From Artocarpus heterophyllus (Eukaryota > Streptophyta > Magnoliopsida > Rosales > Moraceae): DNA of 64,000 bases. The stretch covers positions 39,359,041-39,423,040 of the forward strand of contig CM046354.1 of assembly GCA_025403435.1 (NCBI GenBank). Reading direction: 5' to 3'. The notes below the pieces were generated by a model, which worked only from the letters and a program-made list of their open reading frames with translations, did no database searches and was not told the origin of the DNA. Every line of letters starts with the position of its first letter. Position 1 is the stretch's first letter. The translations under genes and the position numbers were made by a program. This document shows positions 1 through 13,323 of the stretch, one piece after another.

Positions 1-3000
1 TCGATACTTGATAAAAACCAATTAACCGGTGAGAACTATAACGATTGGAAACGGAACCTGGATATCATCCTTTCCTTTGAGAAACTGAAATATGTTCTGA
101 CAACTCCTTGTCCTCCCGAGCCTACGGGAGACTCAAGTAATGAGCAATTCCAAGCGTACGACCGCTGAAAAGATGCTAATGATCAGGCCTGCTGCTATGT
201 TATGGCAAGCATGAACAACGTGCTATAGGCTCAAGATCAGGATTATGAGACTGCGAAGCAGATCTTGGATAATCTTGAGGATATGTTCGGAGGCCAGGCC
301 ATAACGAAGCGGCAAAGGGCGCTTCGGAAACTCTTAAACTGTAGACAGAGACCGAGGACATCTATAAAGGAGTATATGATGTTGGTCATGGGTTACCTCG
401 CTGAGGCTCAACCAATGGAGCCGACATCGATGCTGAAACTCAGATGACTATGGTCTTTGAGACTCTGTCTAAGGAATTTATTCCGTTTAGAGCTACTTTT
501 AATTTAAGCAATCGACAGGATATGACCTTAACAGAACTAATGAAACAGTTACAGGAGTTTGAACTGCTGATCAGGGAGTCTCCTACTGGTGGAGAGGCCA
601 ATATGGTAGTTGCTTCTAGTTCCAATCCTAACTCTGGGAATGGAAAGAAGCAACGGGCCAAGAGTGGGAAGTCTTCTATTCCTGCTACTACCAAGAGCAA
701 GAAGAAGAAGAAGAAGAACCCAAAGAAGCTTAAGTGCTTCTTCTGTGGTAAGGTCGGGCATATAAAGAAGCATTGCAAGGACTTCCTTTCCAAGGGAGGT
801 AGGAATTTAGAAACTTGTTTGGTTGAGGAATCTAGTGACATATGGGTCATAGATTCCGGTGCAACTAATCATGTTTGTGGTTCTCTGCAGGGATTCAAAG
901 AAATGAGAAGTCTACTTCGTGAAGACTTAATGCTTCGGATAGGCGATGGATCCTTGGTCTCAGCGGAAGCAGTGGGAGATGTCCATCTTTATTTTGATAC
1001 TTATAGGAATTTAATTTTGCGACATTGTTTTTATGTTCCTAAATTTAAAAGGAATTTAATTTCTGTATCTTCTTTATTTAAAGACTCATACGTGGTATCT
1101 TTTAATGAAAAAGTAGTGATTCATAAAAACAAATCTTTTATCTGTTCTGGATGGATGCAAAATAATCTATATTTTATCAAACCTAAGATGGACTTATTGC
1201 TTAATGCTGAGATAAATGATAATAACTCAAAAAGACCTAAAACTTCTCACTCTAATAAGACTTATCTTTGGCATTTGCACCTTGGCCATATTAACCTGAA
1301 TAGGATTCAAAGGTTGGTAAGGGATGGACCTTTAAGTCACTTAAAAGTGGAATCTATACCTCAGTGTGAATCTTTTTTGGAGGGTAAAATGACCAAAAGA
1401 CCATACGGGTCTAAGGGCAATAGGGCAGAAGGGGTTCTAGAACTTGTGCATAGTGATGTTTGCGGACCAATGAACATCCAGGCACGAGGAGGGTATGAGT
1501 ACTTCGTCACTTTTATTGACGATTACTCAAGATATGGGTATGTGTACCTAATGCACCACAAAAGCGAAACTTATGATAAGTTCAAGGAGTTTCGGGCTGA
1601 AGTGGAAAAGCAATTGGGTAGACCCATAAAGGCACTTCGATCTGATCGAGGTGGGGAATACCTTTCTGATGAGTTCTTGGGACACTTGTTAGAGAATGGG
1701 ATTTTATCCCATTTGACTACGCCGGGCACTCCGCAGCAGAATGGCATAGCGGAGAGAAGGAATAGGACTTTGTTGGACTTGATTCGGTCCATGATGAGTT
1801 ATTCATCATTGCCTTTATTCTTTTGGGGATATACACTACAAACCGCATGTTATCTTTTGAACAATGTGCCTTTAAAATCGGTCCCTAAAACTCCTCACGA
1901 GTTGTGGATAAGATGGAAGACATCCTTAAACCATATTGCATATGGGGATATCCAGCTCATGTCCTGTTTAAGGATCCGAATAAGTTGGAAGCACGTTCGG
2001 AAGTTTGCGTGTTTATAGGATATCCAAAAGGGACTAAAGGGGGTTATTTTTATAACTCAAAGGAAAATAAAGTCGTGGTTTCAACTAATGCAACTTTCCT
2101 TGAGGAGAGTTACATAGATGACTTTAAACCATGGAGCAAAGTGGTGCTTGACGAGTTAAAGGGTGATTCGTTCACTCCGGAGGTTCTGAATGAAACCATT
2201 CTGATCGGTGTAGAAAAACCAAACAAACCTGAACAACAACCTCAGTGGCTTCGGCGTAGTGGGAGGATCGGGCGTCAACCTGAAAGGTATATGTTCAATA
2301 GGGAGGTCTTTTTGGCTGAACCGGATGAACATAACAGGGATCCTTATACTTACGTAGAAGCTATGGAGGATGTTGATTCAAGACTCTGGACAGAGGCCAT
2401 GAATATAGAGATGAAGTCTATGGAGACTAATCGGGTCTGGGAGCTTGTGGATCTTCCCGAAGGGGTAAAACCTATAGGGTGTAATTGGATCTACAAGAGG
2501 AAAAGAGGAGTGGATGGAAAGGTCGAAACCTTTAAGGCTAGACTGGTAGCTAAGGGTTATACGCAAAAGAAAGGAATCGATTATGAGGAAACCTTTTCGC
2601 CTGTAGCCATGCTTAAGTCCATCCAGATTCTCTTATCCATAGCTGCCGCTCTCGATTACGAGATTTGGCAGATGGATGTCAAGACAGCTTTTTTGAATGG
2701 CTATCTTGATGAGTCCATTTATATGGAACAACCAGACGGGTTCAAGGTCACGGGTCAAGAGGGTAAGGTTTGTAAGCTGCTAAAGTCTATTTATGAACTT
2801 AAGCAGGCTTCTCGTTCTTGGAACATAAGATTTGATCAAGTGATCAAGACTTATGGGTTCTCACAAAATGTGGATGAACCATTTGTTTACAAACACATAA
2901 AGGATGGGAAGGGGGTTTTTCTACTGCTCTATGTAGACGACATTCTGCTAATTGGCAATGACGTTGGGGCGTTGTCACCGGTCAAATTATGGTTAACCAA

Positions 3001-3919
3001 GCAATTTGACATGAAGGACTTGGGTGAGGCTAATTTTGTTCTCGGTATCCAGATCATTCGGGATAGGAAGACCAAAATGATAGCTTTGTCACAGGCCGGC
3101 TACATAGATAAAATTCTCAAGAGGTTTGCAATGCAGGATTCCAAGAAAGGTGGGCAACCATCTAGGTCTGGAATTACTCTTTCTAAGAAAGACTCTCCAA
3201 AGTCTTATGAAAAAAGAGAATACATGAAGAAGGTGCCTTATGTTTCGGCAGTGGGTAGTCTCATGTATGCCATGCTTTACACTCGACTAGATATTAGCTA
3301 TGCAGTCGAGATTGTAAGTCGATTTCAGGCGGATCCAAGACCGAACCATTGGGTTGCGGTAAAGCATATTTTCAAGTACCTGAGAAGGACTCGAGGGTAT
3401 ATGCCTGTGTATTCGGGTGAGGACTTAACTCCTCTAGGATACACTGATTCGAATTTTCAATCCTGTCCAGATTCTAGGAAATCGACTTCGAGGTTTGTGT
3501 TTACTCTGGGTGGCGATGCCATCAGTTGGAGAAGTGCGAAGCAAGATTGCACTTTGGATTCAACGATGGAGGCCGAGTATGTGGCGGCTAGTGATGCTTT
3601 GAAAGAAGCAGTGTGGCTCCGCAAGTTCCTTGGGGATCTTGAGGTAGTTCCTGGTATGGATAAGGCAGTATCACTATACTGTAATAACAGTGCGGCGGTA
3701 GCTAATGCTAAGGAAACAATATTTCACAAGAAGAGTAAGCATATTGATCGAAAGTATCATGTGATAAAGGACTTCGTTGAGGGCGGGCATGTCTCGGTGT
3801 GCAAGATCACGTCAGAGGACAATTTAGCTGATCCATTTACGAAGACACTTACTGGGAGAGTCTTCGAGAGGCATGTGGAAGCTATGGGGATGCGAAATTT
3901 GTTGTATTTACTCACTTAG
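1..3919 (+). pseudogene. copia gag-pol polyprotein, broken
   Basis: Gag-pol of a Ty1/copia element that would make capsid, protease, integrase, reverse transcriptase and RNase H. Visible parts are a lysine-rich stretch and CX2CX4HX4C zinc knuckle (about 735-780), the protease DSGATNHV motif (about 850), integrase HHCC and DDE regions (1270-1800), the RT YVDDIL motif (about 2930) and RNase [10 protein letters not shown] (about 3560). Compared with the copy at 16436-20387 it has nonsense codons at 166-168 (Trp to TGA) and 226-228 (Gln to TAG), 1-bp deletions near 407 and 1932, and a short deletion near 805. One integrase zinc-finger Cys is Phe (near 1375). It cannot make a full polyprotein. The last frame, about 1904-3919, is open for some 670 codons. 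Confidence 0.93.
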
Positions 3920-3921
3920 TG

Positions 3922-3933
3922 CAAGTGGGAGAT
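3922..3933 (+). other. polypurine tract of copia element 1
   Basis: CAAGTGGGAGAT immediately precedes the LTR start TGTTAGACATG and is the plus-strand primer site. The same tract is found beside the LTR of the minus-strand copy at 16422. Confidence 0.85.
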
Positions 3934-5969
3934 TGTTAGACATGTATGCCCTAAGGAGTAAAAATGTAATTCGTTTTTTGGAGACATTTTTATCAATAAA
4001 GAATTTATTCATTTACATATGCCAAATCTTGTCCTCTTTTCGTTCATATTTGTTGAATGTATGATAAGCAAACAGTAGTCTGAGACTGTCAGTCTAAACC
4101 TTAAGAATTGGGCATATGATAGGATGATTATGCGGTAGACACGATTCTTAAGGTGATGGTCTAAAACATATGATCCGCAATCGAGGGAATAAAGTTGGGC
4201 GCTTTATTCATGTAAAGATTGTTATGTTATCTATATCCCTTTTGGGAGATGGTTTGTCTTGACCATCGGAGTTGGACTCTGTGAATAGAAACATTGGCAC
4301 GTTGTCATAGGTGACGATGTGTTGGATTGGGACATAAAGTGAATTGATTTTGATTAATAATTATGTCTTGACAAATCGATTCACTTTAGACAGTCATTTG
4401 TATTGTATCTTAATCCTGAGATGAATAGTGGGCCCGTTATCTCGACTTGTGTCTTTTGATGTACCAATGGGTGACTTCCACATCTCTATAGTGGTATGCA
4501 TGCCGGTACGTTAGAGGCATGACTCTTGATAGCGTAGACTTGTTATTCATAGATATGGAATCCATAGCTCCTCTTTAGGAGTAATGATATTCTCTTTTAT
4601 GCGTTGTCCTGTAATTGAAAAATTGGAGCGCTCAACCATTTGGATACATAGGTGTAACCGAATGGTATACTATCTTTGGATGATAAGTTTTCTAATGGTG
4701 AGACAATGGAACACAAGATAAAAAATAATCGGGAAGGTAAGACAGAACTTGTCCTTAAGCTGATTATGGATTATCATATGGGGATACGATACACTATGAT
4801 ATGTCATGGAGACTTAGCTACGCGAGGTTCGTAATTCTATAAAGTTTGAGAGTACAGCTCCAAGCTTTTAGTGGAGTAGCGTTGGAGTTGATAATTGTGA
4901 AATATATATCTGGGATATTGGGTTTCATGATTATCATGAGCTTGAACTTTATAGGTCCATTTTGGTCCCCCTTGCTAGCTCACAAAATCCTGTAACGACA
5001 CGGCGTGCTTTTTCAATAATTGGTAACTTATGTCGGATTTATCAGATTGGTTTAAAATTTGTAAGAATCAAATAATTCATATCTGTTTATCGGTTGAATT
5101 AATTTTGTAAGAAATTAGTTCAAGATAAACTTGTTAAATTATTGCGATAAGATAATTCTTGTCTGTTTATCGGTTGATTTAATTTTGGATAAATTCGATC
5201 AAGATAAACTTGTAGAATTATTGTGAATTGATTTATTTTCTTAGAGATTATCTTGATAAAGTTTGTTTTGATCAGATAACTTCTCTATTGGGTTATTTGA
5301 ATCAAAACTGAGACTTTATTCTTTAGAATCTCGAGTGAAAATAAAAGATTCGCGGAGATTTTTTCTCGGGAGTTCGGCCTGTCGAATGACGTGGTCGGCC
5401 TGCCGAACTGGTCTGTTCAGCCTGCCGATCAGAATGTTCGGCCTGCCGATTAGCGGGAGATAAGATTACGCGTTTTCACGCAGATCTTATCAGATATTGA
5501 TCCGAACTTGATTCTATTTCGAGTTTTTGAGACCTAATCTGATACGGATTGACCCCAGGGCCAATAGTTATGTAAAGGGAGTGAGTCTCATGATTTACTC
5601 AAATCAATTTGAGAGATTAAGAGTGATACTCTTCTAGTGAGCATCTGAAAACTCCCTGAGAGCTTTTGTTCACAAATCACTAGCACTAGCTTTGGGTTCT
5701 CTCTATTGGTTGGAAGGAGAGTCACTGGTGGAAGAAGCTGTACGTGTGAGCCCACACTCACTCCGGTTGTGGATAGAGAATAGCAAAGAAGACCAGTTGG
5801 TTGAGGCTCTTTTGGAACATTACTTCTCTACATGGATTGCGGAGGTTCTTCAGTACACTGAGGTTAATAAGATCTGTTTAACTTATACATATAACATGTC
5901 AAACTTGTGTTTTGGAAAATACTCTGATGAAATTTTTTAAAAATTCCGTTGCGCACTTTGATTCCAACA
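3934..5969 (+). repeat. 3' LTR of copia element 1
   Basis: A 2036-bp LTR that begins TGTTAGACATG next to the polypurine tract and ends TTCCAACA. It aligns throughout with the 2025-bp LTRs at 14397-16421 and 22045-24070 (opposite strand) and with the older LTRs at 29091 and 34718. It contains a phased GC-rich array at 5375-5448. Confidence 0.93.
5375..5448 (+). repeat. phased CGGCCTGCCG array in copia LTR
   Basis: Four copies of the 10-bp near-palindrome start at 5375, 5396, 5418 and 5439, so the spacing is 21, 22 and 21 bp. Two copies are degenerate by one base. It is a GC-rich island in AT-rich LTR sequence. Confidence 0.85.
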
Positions 5970-7066
5970 GTAAGCTCCAAATAAAATCCAATGTATGCTC
6001 CATATATGTTCAAGAGCTTAAAAAATGCATTTAAAGTCAGAAATCATATTTAACAAATATCATTATGTTAATTTAATTATCAGTGTGCCTTTTTGATTCA
6101 AAATAATCATAACCTAAAATCATAATCCTTTTTGAAACATTTCGAAATCATTAAACATTGAAAACCCAAGTAAAAATGCAATTTCCTAAGTCCACAGTCG
6201 GCCTGCCGAACTGCACAATTTGGCCTTCCAAACATCCAGACCAGCCTGCCGAACTTTTCCTAGGTTCGGCCTACCGACCTGATGAATCTGGCCTATCAAA
6301 CTGGCAAAATCTAGGGACTCGAGACTTCGAATTTTGATGTCCTCGAACTCAAAATTCAAATTTAAAACCTGTTTTCTCAATCCCAGAGCATAAAAATCAT
6401 GTAAAAAGCATAGAAAATCATTATAGAACAAGTTTAAACTATTTTTCCTAAATTTAAACTCAATTTTACCTTTGATTTGAAAATAAAAAAAAAATCTAAA
6501 AACTTAAATCAATCAATTTTTGTTCAAATAAAGCTTAAATCCATGATAAAACAAGTCCTATAAGCTTAGATTAAACATTATCTAAGCTCAATGAAGTTCG
6601 AATTCAGCAATCAAAGAAAATTTGAAAAAATTGAAAATAAAACTTTGAAATTTTAAGAAAAAGGGAAAACTAACATTTAATAGTGTTTCCGGATGAAAAA
6701 CTTGATGATTGAACTTCAATCCTTGCTCAAATCAATAAGAATGAAGCTTGAAATCAAAATTTTTGAGAGAAAGAAAGAGAGAGAGGGTTGTGCATGAAGG
6801 AAAGAAAGAGAGAGAGATGAAGCATGAAAATAAAAAAGGAAAGGGAAAAGAAAAAGAAAATAAAGGCCCGAGGGCATTTTCATAAATATGAAAAAAATGT
6901 AGGGTAAAAATGTCATTTGATATTTTAACACTAAAAATCAAATTTTAAATATGACAAATGCAACAAAATCTTCGAATGACTAAAATTAACAACAAAATTT
7001 ACATTGGCACACTTAATACTTAAACTTAACATAACTAACCTTACTTTAAAATTCAGGGGTGTTACA
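5970..7066 (-). repeat. Ty3/gypsy LTR fragment
   Basis: The right edge reads GGGGTGTTACA, so on the minus strand it starts TGTAACACCCC, the usual start of plant gypsy LTRs. The composition resembles the solo LTR ending at 25345: a GC-rich array, a GAGAGA-rich stretch (6765-6820) and AT-rich remainder. It is cut on the left by the copia LTR, consistent with copia insertion into it. No coding sequence is seen. Confidence 0.65.
6199..6298 (+). repeat. phased CGGCCTGCCG array in gypsy LTR fragment
   Basis: Motif copies start at 6199, 6221, 6242, 6267 and 6289 (spacing 22, 21, 25, 22). Several have mutated to TGGCCT-type variants. Confidence 0.75.
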
Positions 7067-8234
7067 AAATGTTATAGGGCGTGTTTGTTTCCTTGTTCAG
7101 TCTAATTCGATTTAGTTCGAATGACAATCACATTTTGAATCGTTGTTGCTAAAATATTTAACTCGAACGCAACTGACAGTTCCAAATTGTCTAACTTTGA
7201 ATTCAAACCCCCCTTTATTTCAACATTTTGAACCAATATTGAACCATAGTAACACTCTCATATATTTATACTTGTAATGTAACATTATTGCCTCACATAA
7301 TTTTTTAATTAAAATTTTTTTTTTAACATATTTCATGTTTATTCTTTTTCACCTTGGATATTTTGTTCAAATTAATACATTAATTACATATTCAAACACC
7401 AATTCATATTACTATTTAAACTATGCAATTCACTTTTTTTTTTCAAATAAAAAAAGCTTAAATTAACACATTTTGAAGAAGTGAACTAAACTAAGAAATA
7501 ACTACTCAAGGAGTCCATTTGTCAAAACTGAGAAAATAGGATCAAAATATAATCTATCAAATGGTCTGGGACCAAAGGTGTCATGCCAACCAAAAAAAAA
7601 ATCTCTTGCTTAAATAATGTTAAGAAATAGAAAGAGAAACAAAAAGGTTAAAATTTACATAAAAGGTGCTTATATATTGGTATATTTAGGATCCGTTTGG
7701 TAAATAGATTCGTATTATTAATTTGATTTGAGTTATGTGATTTGAATTAAGATTTGAGTTAGTGATTTGAATTGTAATCCAAATTTACATTTGGATGTGC
7801 ATTTAAGTTTTAATCCAAATATGGAATCAAATTGAAATTTGTGCTTGAAGAGGTAGCGAAAATAGTTTTTGATTTATTAACAAATCTAATAAAATTTTAA
7901 TATTAATGATTTTAAAAAATATACAATATGTATATTAATTTATTCCTCTCTTTACTAGGAACACAATGAAAAAAGAATCATTTCATTTGAATATCAAATG
8001 AAGAAGTTATAATTTTTTTTGTCAAATTTAAGAGAAATAATTTCAGCTTTTATTATGGCAAAAATATCCAAGTATCAAAAGTTTAAGAGAGGTCAAAACT
8101 TTAAAAACTTATATTCTTGATACTCAAAGGATTTAAATTTTAAGAGAAACAAACATGTATATAAAAAATTTTTGATTCTTAAATTTAAATTTGAGTCTAT
8201 TGAGTCCAATAACTACACAAAAAAAACATTCTCT
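7067..8234. other. AT-rich upstream region of the protease gene
   Basis: No gene is seen here. There are AT-rich stretches and two spots with the GTTTG-type ends common in small plant transposons (about 7078 and 7690), but I could not pair either with a clean inverted end or TSD. Confidence 0.5.
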
Positions 8235-8243
8235 TATATATAA
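8235..8243 (+). promoter_or_regulatory. TATA box of the aspartyl protease gene
   Basis: TATATATAA lies about 80 bp upstream of the ATG at 8324. This leaves a short 5' UTR of roughly 50 bases, normal for a plant gene. Confidence 0.55.
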
Positions 8244-8323
8244 TTGTAGTGACCCTTCTACATTAAGCACCAGAACACCAAAAACACCAGCGCTCCCATC
8301 TCTCATAGAACAGCCAGTCAGCC

Positions 8324-11300
8324 ATGAGACCCCTACTCCACACACTACTAGCGTCATACCTAACCGCGGTGCTGCTAGTCACGGCCAGTAGCGAAACCCG
8401 AGGGGCCAAATGCTGGAACGGGCAGGACCAGGGCTCGACACTCAAAGTCTTCCATGTCTACAGCCCCTGCTCCCCTTTCCGGCCGTTTCACGCCCCCGCA
8501 TCATGGGAGGAGAGCGTGCTCCAAATGCAGGCTGAGGACAAGGTCCGTCTGCAGTACCTCTCGAGCATGGCCGTGGCCCGCAAGTCCATCGTGCCGATCG
8601 CCTCCGGTAGGCAGATCGTCCAGAGCCCCACCTACATTGTGAGGGCCAAGATTGGAACCCCTCCGCAGACATTTCTACTGGCTATGGACACCAGCAATGA
8701 TGCTGCATGGATACCGTGCGACGGCTGCATCGGCTGCTCTTCGACCGTCTTTTTGCCTCTCAAGTCCACCTCTTACAAGCAACTTTCTTGCTCTGCTGCT
8801 CAGTGCAAACAGGTGAAACTATCAACATCCATTATCACATTTTTTTTCACCTAATTATAATCCTTTTAACGCACTATTTTTGTGTCTTGGACTCTTTTCA
8901 ATTTTTTTTGGTATATGACTTATTTTTCTACAATATTGTTATCATCCATTCCAAATTGGACTGTGAGAGGGAGCTAGATGAATAAAGTCCATAATTGATT
9001 TTTCCTCTTCTTCTTCTTTAATAAATGAAGCTAACTAAAAATAATGCCCATTAACTCATTCAGCAGTTCATTATTTGAATCATTCCTTGCAAAATCTGTG
9101 TAATTTGGGATTGTCATTGCTTTTGTTTTATTGTCTTGAACAAAGGGTAAAGTAACACACATCTATTATTGTAAGTACGCATTGGCATTTTTCTTTTTCT
9201 TTTGCTACAGGGGTGACTTTTTGCTGTTATAATTGTATGGATGTACATGAATAAAACCGAGAAGAAAAACTCCGATTTCTTTTAAGGGGTTTGGCAAACC
9301 ATCTTTAAAATAAAAAAAAAATTTAATATTATTACATATGAGAGTTTTATACTATAATTTTATTTTACTTTACGTTGTAAACGGTTTAAATTAGCCTATA
9401 AAAATATACTGTTTATTTTCCGCTCACTACTCTTTAATTTTTCATACACTAAAGTTATTTTGACTTGCGGCAGAGGTGGAATTATCAAAGGCTTTATTTT
9501 AAATTTATAGCAAGCAGGGAACAATAGATTTAAGAATTTTTATAGTGAACAAAATAATTTATACCATTAGCAGAGCATGTGTCTTAAATATGAAATTAAT
9601 TTTTTAATAGTTTAATCTAATACTGTGTAGTAAATTTTTAACTTGAAAAACAATAGTAGATTTGACCATTAATTGTATGTTTGGTTAGTGATAAAAAGTA
9701 TTAATGAGAATCGTTTTTATTGTAGCATGTAATAATTTTATATTATAGTAATTTTTTTTATTATAATATATAAAAATTTTATATTACTAATAACTGAGTT
9801 TATAATTCAGACCACTTAACCAAACATCAAATAAGATTCTAAAATGCTCTACCGTGGTGTAACCTTATCTTCTCCCCCAAAATTCTAATATTCTAACCAC
9901 AAAAAGAGGGAGAGAGACAGAGACAGAACGGTACTGTACTATAAAAGTATCAACTTTTTCTATGGCCTTTACTTTATGTTCTGACCGACTAAAAACGTTC
10001 ACGGGTGAAAAATAGTATTAAGAAATGGACAGTTTTTAAGACCCACCTCTCTGAAGGGTATCTAATCTGCTAAAGGTGCCCGTGAACTTTCAGGTTCCCA
10101 ACCCCACTTGCAATATCAGCGCGTGCAGTTTCAACCTGACCTATGGTGGGTCCACCATAGCAGCTGATCTCACCCAAGACACCCTCACTCTAGCCACTGA
10201 CCCTGTCCCAGCCTACACCTTCGGCTGCATCAAGAAAGCCACTGGCAGTTCGGTCCCACCTCAGGGCTTATTGGGCCTAGGCCGAGGCCCACTCTCACTT
10301 CTGTCACAGACCCAAAGTCTCTACCAGTCCACATTCTCTTATTGCTTGCCCAGCTTCAAGGCTGTCAACTTTTCTGGATCGCTAAGACTTGGGCCTATTG
10401 GACAGCCCCAAAGGATACAGTTCACACCATTGCTTAAAAATCCAAGGAGATCGTCGCTTTATTATGTCAACCTGAGGGGAATTAAGGTGGGCAAGAGAGT
10501 CGTCGACATTCCTCCCAGTGCTCTGGCTTTCAACGCAACTACTGGTGCTGGAACAGTCATTGACTCTGGTAAGAGATTATCAAACTTTATAATCTTAGAA
10601 AGAAGGGAATCTTTATGGTTGGGTTGACAATTTTCAAACCAAATCGATCGTGTTTTAATTGTAGGGTTAATTTTTTAACGATATGATCTTAAAAACAATT
10701 TTATATTACGCGTTGTAAATTTTTAACACAAACAATTGCAAATCAGATCATTAAAATGTTAATCTGATGGTTAAAATACATTGTTGTAGCGCTGATGTAA
10801 AATTGCCTTCGCACAAAAATTCCCTAAAAATAATCTTTCTTCTCATATCAAGTTCTATTTATTATATATAGTATTTTGATGTTATTTTAGTTAGATTTAA
10901 TGTTTAAAACATGGATTACTCGTAAACTTTTTTATTTTATTTCCTTTTTCTTTTCTTTCATTTTGTCTTTTGTCTTTATTTTTATTTTTGCTTTTCATGT
11001 CATTAAAGAAAAAAAAAAAGTTCCAATGAGGGTCCGTGGGATGCTTATCAAGGGCGGCGTTTTGTCTTTAAAAAACAGAGCACTTACAGTACTATGAGCG
11101 GTGGTGCTTTAAGAGGAATCACATGTCATTGAAGAAGAGATCAACTTCTATTATATGACAGAGTACACAGACAAAAATTGTAGCGTTAAACAGTCAACCC
11201 CAGCACATTAAAGCAATCTAAAAAAATTTGATGGTCATTTTTGTGGGCCATGCAAATTCTCTTTAAAAAATCTCTGGTCTTGATATTGTCAATTGGTTTA

Positions 11301-11941
11301 TTAGTCCAAAACATTCTCTGGGAATTCAATTTATTCCTGGTCATTGTTTCGTGGCTTGTTTCCCATTTTGTTTATTCATTTTTTAATAATGGATCCTCCT
11401 GTTTGGTTACTTTGAAAATAATATGGACAACCATTATTATCAAGTCGTGCAACTAAAAACATTTCTTAATCAAAAGTTTGTGCTCAATAATTTTAGGGGC
11501 CATGAATTATTGGAGGCATGCCACTTTTCGTATCAGAATATACGTAACAAAGGAATGAATTTCGTTTCTCTACTTTTGTGAACAGGCACCGCCTTTACAA
11601 GATTGGTCTTACCGGCATACACAGCGGTTCGAGATGAGTTCAGGCGACGAATGGGGAAGGCGACGGTGACATCACTAGGCGGGTTCGACACGTGTTACTC
11701 GGTCCCAATTGGCATACCCACCTTGAAATTCATGTTTGAGGGTATGAATGTGACACTCTCACAAGACAACTTCCTCATCCACAGCACGGCCGGGAGCCTC
11801 ACATGCTTGGCGATGGCAGCAGCACCTGATAACGTGAACTCGGTGCTGAATGTGATCGCCACCATGCAGCAACAAAATCACCGGGTGCTTTACGACATCC
11901 CTAACTCCAGGCTTGGCGTGGCCCGTGAGACCTGCTCGTGA
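8324..11941 (+). CDS. AED3-like apoplastic aspartyl protease, 3 exons
   Basis: Exons are 8324-8812, 10094-10568 and 11586-11941. All introns are GT-AG (1281 and 1017 bp, phases 0 and 1). Joined they give 439 codons plus a stop, normal for this family. Residues 1 to about 25 form a signal peptide (LLASYLTAVLLVTA). Then come a propeptide region with a CSPF motif and the pepsin-like A1 domain. The first catalytic motif is the family variant DTSND (not DTGSD) in exon 1. The second, DSGT, is split by intron 2. The C-terminal region has the LQQQN-like and VLYDIPNSRLGVA features typical of plant atypical (nucellin-like) proteases. Many cysteines suggest disulfides, and NFS/NVT/NAT sites suggest glycosylation. 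It resembles Arabidopsis AED3, a secreted protease linked to systemic immunity; equivalence of role is inferred. Exons are clearly richer in GC than the introns. No lesion is seen. Confidence 0.93.
9677..9827. mobile_element. possible MITE in intron 1
   Basis: An AT-rich segment of about 150 bp is bounded by inverted ends ATGTTTGGTTAGTG (left) and CCACTTAACCAAACAT (right). I see no clean TSD, so the class is not assigned. Confidence 0.4.
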
Positions 11942-12308
11942 ATTATTTAATCTTTTGTGTGGTTTGGCTTGGTTTGGTTTTGTGGGTTTGCTTAGAAGTT
12001 CTCTTTGTTGCAATGCAAAAACGTTGTGAGGGTCTGTTGGAGTTAGTTGTTGACTCATAATCTCTACTAAAATGGAAGTGTGTGTGCAGCCTTTGTGTTG
12101 TGGCGAATGTCTGTCGTTGGGTAAGAATCTGTAGCTTTATTAATTTGTTTGTTAGATAGATCGTACCAAGTCACGGTTATTTACAAGCAGCTTTCATAAT
12201 CTTATTGTCAAAACATTTCTATTCCAATAAAATAATAATTTTCTTAAAAGTGCATTATTAGATTAAACTCTCTACTGGCAAGGGGAAGGGACAATTTAAG
12301 AAATATTG
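11942..12308 (+). other. 3' flank of the protease gene
   Basis: This 367-bp stretch between the stop codon and the first retrotransposon edge must hold the 3' UTR and polyadenylation region. AATAAAATAATAATT near 12226 is a plausible poly(A) signal. No other gene is seen. Confidence 0.45.
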
Positions 12309-13157
12309 TGTAATGATCAGAAAAATTTATTAATAAAATCTATTATTTAATTAGGTTTAATTATTGAATTTATTCTTAAAAATTGTAATTTTTGTAAAAT
12401 TGTGATAATGTATAAGTAAGCAATATTAATTGCAAATTTCATTGCGAATGTGATGCAATGTTGGATATTGTTAAATACAGATTTTATGAGTTTAATTACT
12501 AAAAAATTTATAAATATATCTATAAAATGGATTTTATATCACAATTAATTGTAAAATTGTGATATACATGAATGGGTAATTAGAGTATGAATAAGACATA
12601 GAGTCCATCGAGAACCTAACCCAGTGTGAAAAAGAGGCCAACGCAGTATAAGTATACTGTTAAGTGAAAACACAAATATAGAAAATGTTACGTTTAGCCT
12701 CCAAAAGTAAACGAAAGGAAAGTAAAATATTTTTATACAGTCTAAGGATATGAGTTGCACTTATTTGACCACGACAGTGTAAGAAAAATATTATGTGATA
12801 AAAAATTACAGAGTGTAAATTTTTGGGCCCCACAAAGTGGACACCCAATGTAACGCCCCCTTACGGACGTTCTCGTTACATCCTTATATTCATACTTACT
12901 TGGACTTTAAACATAAACATAATTACAAAACTTATACGATGCTTTAAATTGTAAATATAATTAAATATACTTAACCAGGATCCATTCATATATATTTTTT
13001 AAAAAAAAAACATTGCATAACTTATTCCATATCATAATTTATTCAATTACACTTTGAATTAAACATAAACTTATTTTAATAAAATAGACATACTAAGTTG
13101 TAAAGTCATTACTTATAAAAGCATCACATTATTTAATAGTTACATGCTCCCACAGTT

Positions 13158-13323
13158 CGGCAGGCCGAACATGGGATTTTGGCAGGCCGAACATGATCGA
13201 CAGGCCGACAGAGGCTTTGCAAAATAGGCTTAAAAACTCATCACCGTCCGGCAGGCCGATAACGTAATCGACAGGCCAAACTTTCGGACATCGGCAGGCC
13301 GACCAAGGATGTTCGGCAGGCCG
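13158..13323 (-). repeat. phased CGGCAGGCCG array, left end of solo LTR
   Basis: Copies start at 13158, 13180, 13198, 13249, 13269, 13292 and 13314. Most steps are 20-23 bp. The orientation is opposite to that of the array near the other end of the same LTR. Confidence 0.8.

Larger units (their letters stand above)
1..5969 (+). mobile_element. Ty1/copia element 1, 3' part (5' end outside window)
   Basis: The window opens inside gag of a copia retrotransposon and runs through protease, integrase, RT and RNase H to a polypurine tract and a 3' LTR. Order PR-INT-RT-RH is diagnostic of Ty1/copia. The element is closely related to the full-length copy on the other strand at 14397-24070, which supplies the reading-frame reference. 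Its right end abuts a gypsy LTR remnant, so it probably inserted into that LTR. The left TSD cannot be checked because the 5' LTR is outside the window. Confidence 0.95.

Noticed and set aside
440..850. Reverse-strand ORFs over copia gag (also 19504-19926 and 31743-31979)
   Set aside because: They mirror the lysine-rich gag codons as Phe/Leu runs in the antisense frame and recur in all three copies; shadows only.
5692..5940. 82-aa ORF in the copia LTR, also seen at 14294-14659 and 21999-22307
   Set aside because: Conserved only because it lies in the LTR near its 3' end; starts and ends vary between copies and there is no domain.
7690..8160. MITE upstream of the protease gene
   Set aside because: The left end GGATCCGTTTGG has no matching inverted right end or TSD that I could find.
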